64,000 nucleotides of DNA from Hexactinellida sp. DTS-2022 (Eukaryota; Porifera; Hexactinellida), in the NCBI GenBank assembly GCA_028753945.1, contig JAPNXP010000012.1:4300501-4364500 (forward strand). The letters run 5' to 3'. Position 1 is the first letter of the stretch. Each line of letters opens with the position of its first letter. Both the position numbers and the translations under genes were made by a program. This document shows, in pieces, positions 62,105-64,000 of the stretch. The notes beneath the pieces are model-generated. The model ran no database searches, was not told where the DNA came from, and saw only the letters and a list, made by a program, of their open reading frames with translations.

Positions 62105-62395
62105 ACGGCAACACGGACATAAAAATGCTAACTCATCACCTATTACATTCGACTGAAAGTTGAATATCTCTGAAATGAAGTGAGGTAAAATGAAACTTCC
62201 ACCACTCTAAGGGTCGTTGCCGTCCGAAACACCTTTCTGAAATAATTTAACACCTTAATAGTGATGATGACATGGCGTAAAAATCCAAAATTGCAGCTGT
62301 GCCGACAGCATTTTCCTTGGAGGCACTATCAATTACCCAACCAGTAGCCACCAACGGGAAATGCGTCGGCACAGCTGCAATTTGGGATTTTCTAA
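62105..62395 (+). repeat. Family F1, copy 3, second part, with element X
   Basis: The block at 62110-62280 matches 3260-3423, and element X (62278-62395) follows as in copy 1. Confidence 0.65.
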
Positions 62396-62523
62396 TTGAA
62401 AATTAATAAGATTTTACATTCCATAACAACGACAGATCAGAATATATTTCCATCAGCAAGAATACCCTTGCACTGTTAATATACTGACGTAATTAATTAT
62501 AATTAATTCAATCTTTATTTGAC

Positions 62524-62605
62524 ACGAGCCCTTCGGTCTCGGTCGCTTTGCGACAGATCGGTGCTACACACCTCAAGTTAACGGCCGCTATGCGGCCTTA
62601 CTCCT
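62524..62605. repeat. GC-rich hairpin block, copy 4
   Basis: GAGCCCTTCGGTCTCGGTCG, TCGCTTTGCGA and GGCCGCTATGCGGCC hairpins. Confidence 0.65.
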
Positions 62606-62699
62606 CACCCTTTCTGCCATGGAAAATGGCAGAAAGGGACGTTATATAGATCCCTATATAAGATTTCCATTTTTAAAACTTGTTTTATATATTCTAAAT

Positions 62700-62975
62700 T
62701 TATGAATGCGAAATTCGTGTTCAGCATACTTGTTTACCTATCATACCGTTGAAAGCTAACTTCTAGGTTCATTTTGAATTTTCATTAATTTGTTTACCTA
62801 TTTTGTGTAAACAACAACAACAAATATTCATATTACAAATTTATAAACGCGAAATTCGAAATCAGCATACTTGTTTACCTATAATACCCGTTGAAAGCTA
62901 TCTTCTGGTTTGATTTTGAATTTTCATTAATTTGTTTACCTTTTGTGTAAACAACAACAATAAATATTCATCTGT
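62700..62975. repeat. Tandem duplication of a ~140-bp unit
   Basis: Two successive units share GCGAAATTCG, CAGCATACTTGTTTACCTAT, GTTGAAAGCTA, TTGAATTTTCATTAATTTG and GTAAACAACAACAA. Related sequence lies at 34190-34270 inverted. Confidence 0.8.
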
Positions 62976-63284
62976 ATATTAAAAGCGGAATTGTTGTTTG
63001 TTTGTGTGTTTGTCCAGAATTAATAGGAAAGACTACGAGTCCTAGAAAGCTGAAAATTGGCATACATGGGTAATTTTGTACTGCGACAACGATCTATTGG
63101 TTTTCTAAGCGAAATAACGGGATTATGACGTCATAAACGCACATATTTGGGGATAACTCATTCAGTTTTTATTCGATTCGCCCACAATTTTAGATGATAA
63201 CACAACATACAATGAGACACACGTATACCGATTTATGGGAATGTGACGTCACGTAGGAACTAATTTGGATTCTGCTCTTACACT

Positions 63285-64000
63285 TTTGGTTCAATCGACA
63301 AATAATTTTGTCACATTATAAAGCAGAATGTATTGCATGTCTCTAGAAATTTTTATAATTTTCGCATTTAATCTGAACCAGGCAATAACAAAAATGTAAC
63401 CTCCAATTGCTGCATCATTGCACATATTGAGGTTTATGATTTAATCTTCACCTACAATATTTCCGAAATTGCATACGTGATTAATCCAGTTTGGCTTCCA
63501 TCAGTTTATCTATTCGTGATATATTTAGCTTACGTCAATCACATAAGTATGCATAATATTTACTATCAATCTGATTTGTTTGGTTAACAGAATGCGCTTA
63601 GAGTCTCTAATGCATTGTTTATTTATTACACCTACATATTGGCTTCTATATAATACTATCAATGGAACCTAGGATTTCATCTAGAAATGAAATTAAATAA
63701 GTTAATTAAGTAATCTAGGATTTTGGTTCTGCCTAACGATGAGATTTATTATGTTTTAATTATTGCTATCAATTAAATTTAATAATTAACTAACCCAGCT
63801 CCTGCAAAAAGAATTGTTTATTGAGATGTAGAACTTTATTACTATTTATAAATAAAATATTTTGCAACCCTGGATTTACCTCTCCATAATAATGGTTTAA
63901 GTAATGGTGTATAACTCATTAGTAATATTATAGCTTTTTTGGGAAGGGAAAGGCCGCGAAGCGGCCGTTAATGGTATCGCGTAGTGCCTAACACGAACGA
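63285..64000. other. No gene seen; repeat-rich right edge
   Basis: AT-rich. 63850-63895 resembles 61470-61520 (GCAACCCTGGATTTA). The last 50 bp carry GGCCGCGAAGCGGCC, part of the GC-rich hairpin family, running off the window. Confidence 0.45.

Larger units (their letters stand above)
61630..63280. repeat. Inverted pair enclosing 1.1 kb
   Basis: 61640-61890 (with AATTGTGGGCGAATCGGATA and ATGACGTCATAATCCCGTTA) is the reverse complement of about 63005-63270. The outer ends read TTTGTGTGTTTGTCCAG. The intervening DNA contains F1 sequence, element X and a GC-rich block. Confidence 0.65.

Noticed and set aside
1-64000. tRNA or rRNA genes
   Set aside because: No cloverleaf with A/B boxes or rRNA-like conserved stretch was recognised by eye; tRNAscan-SE and Infernal would be decisive.

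Overview
The window reads as animal nuclear DNA: AT-rich, repeat-laden, and carrying eight or nine clearly metazoan single-copy-type genes. Recognisable orthologues are WDR27, TRNAU1AP (SECp43), ANKRD49, AP5M1, DHX37 and NELFB. With them are an amino-acid transporter of the AAAP family, an NHL-repeat protein, a HORMA-domain protein and a decayed ABCC transporter. Every one of these genes is a single uninterrupted ORF, up to 1030 codons. The lineage is therefore extremely intron-poor, or these copies lost their introns. I cannot name the phylum from sequence alone. Nothing looks prokaryotic or plasmid-like.

Layout. 1-28.3 kb is a transposon graveyard with deep nesting. It holds a fold-back repeat (62-2429) with pogo-type elements inside it, a decayed DIRS copy (5.9-8.8 kb), Helitron/OTU fragments (9 kb and 26.1-27.6 kb) and a hammerhead-ribozyme repeat (about 9.6-10.3 kb) carrying two small hAT elements. 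A Penelope-like retroelement with 500-bp direct repeats follows (10.5-14.7 kb), then a fuller DIRS element (14.7-21.2 kb) whose gag is split by a 2044-bp TTAA-flanked element, then a 3.27-kb hAT-bounded composite (21171-24440).

28.7-55.5 kb is the gene-bearing part: NHL protein, WDR27, AAAP transporter, TRNAU1AP, HORMA protein, ANKRD49, AP5M1, DHX37, an ABCC pseudogene and NELFB. All are on the minus strand except the transporter. Short DNA transposons sit between the genes, some only 23-32 bp from start codons.

55.5-64 kb is again repeat: arrays of short palindromes, a second 2044-bp TTAA element in inverse orientation, copies of a roughly 1.2-kb unclassified family, and GC-rich hairpin blocks.

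The cellular genes do not form one pathway. They cover Pol II pausing (NELFB), ribosome biogenesis (DHX37), late-endosomal trafficking (AP5M1), selenocysteine incorporation (TRNAU1AP), meiotic chromosome axes (HORMA) and membrane transport. The most notable non-coding feature is a complete hammerhead ribozyme fold at 9903-9954.
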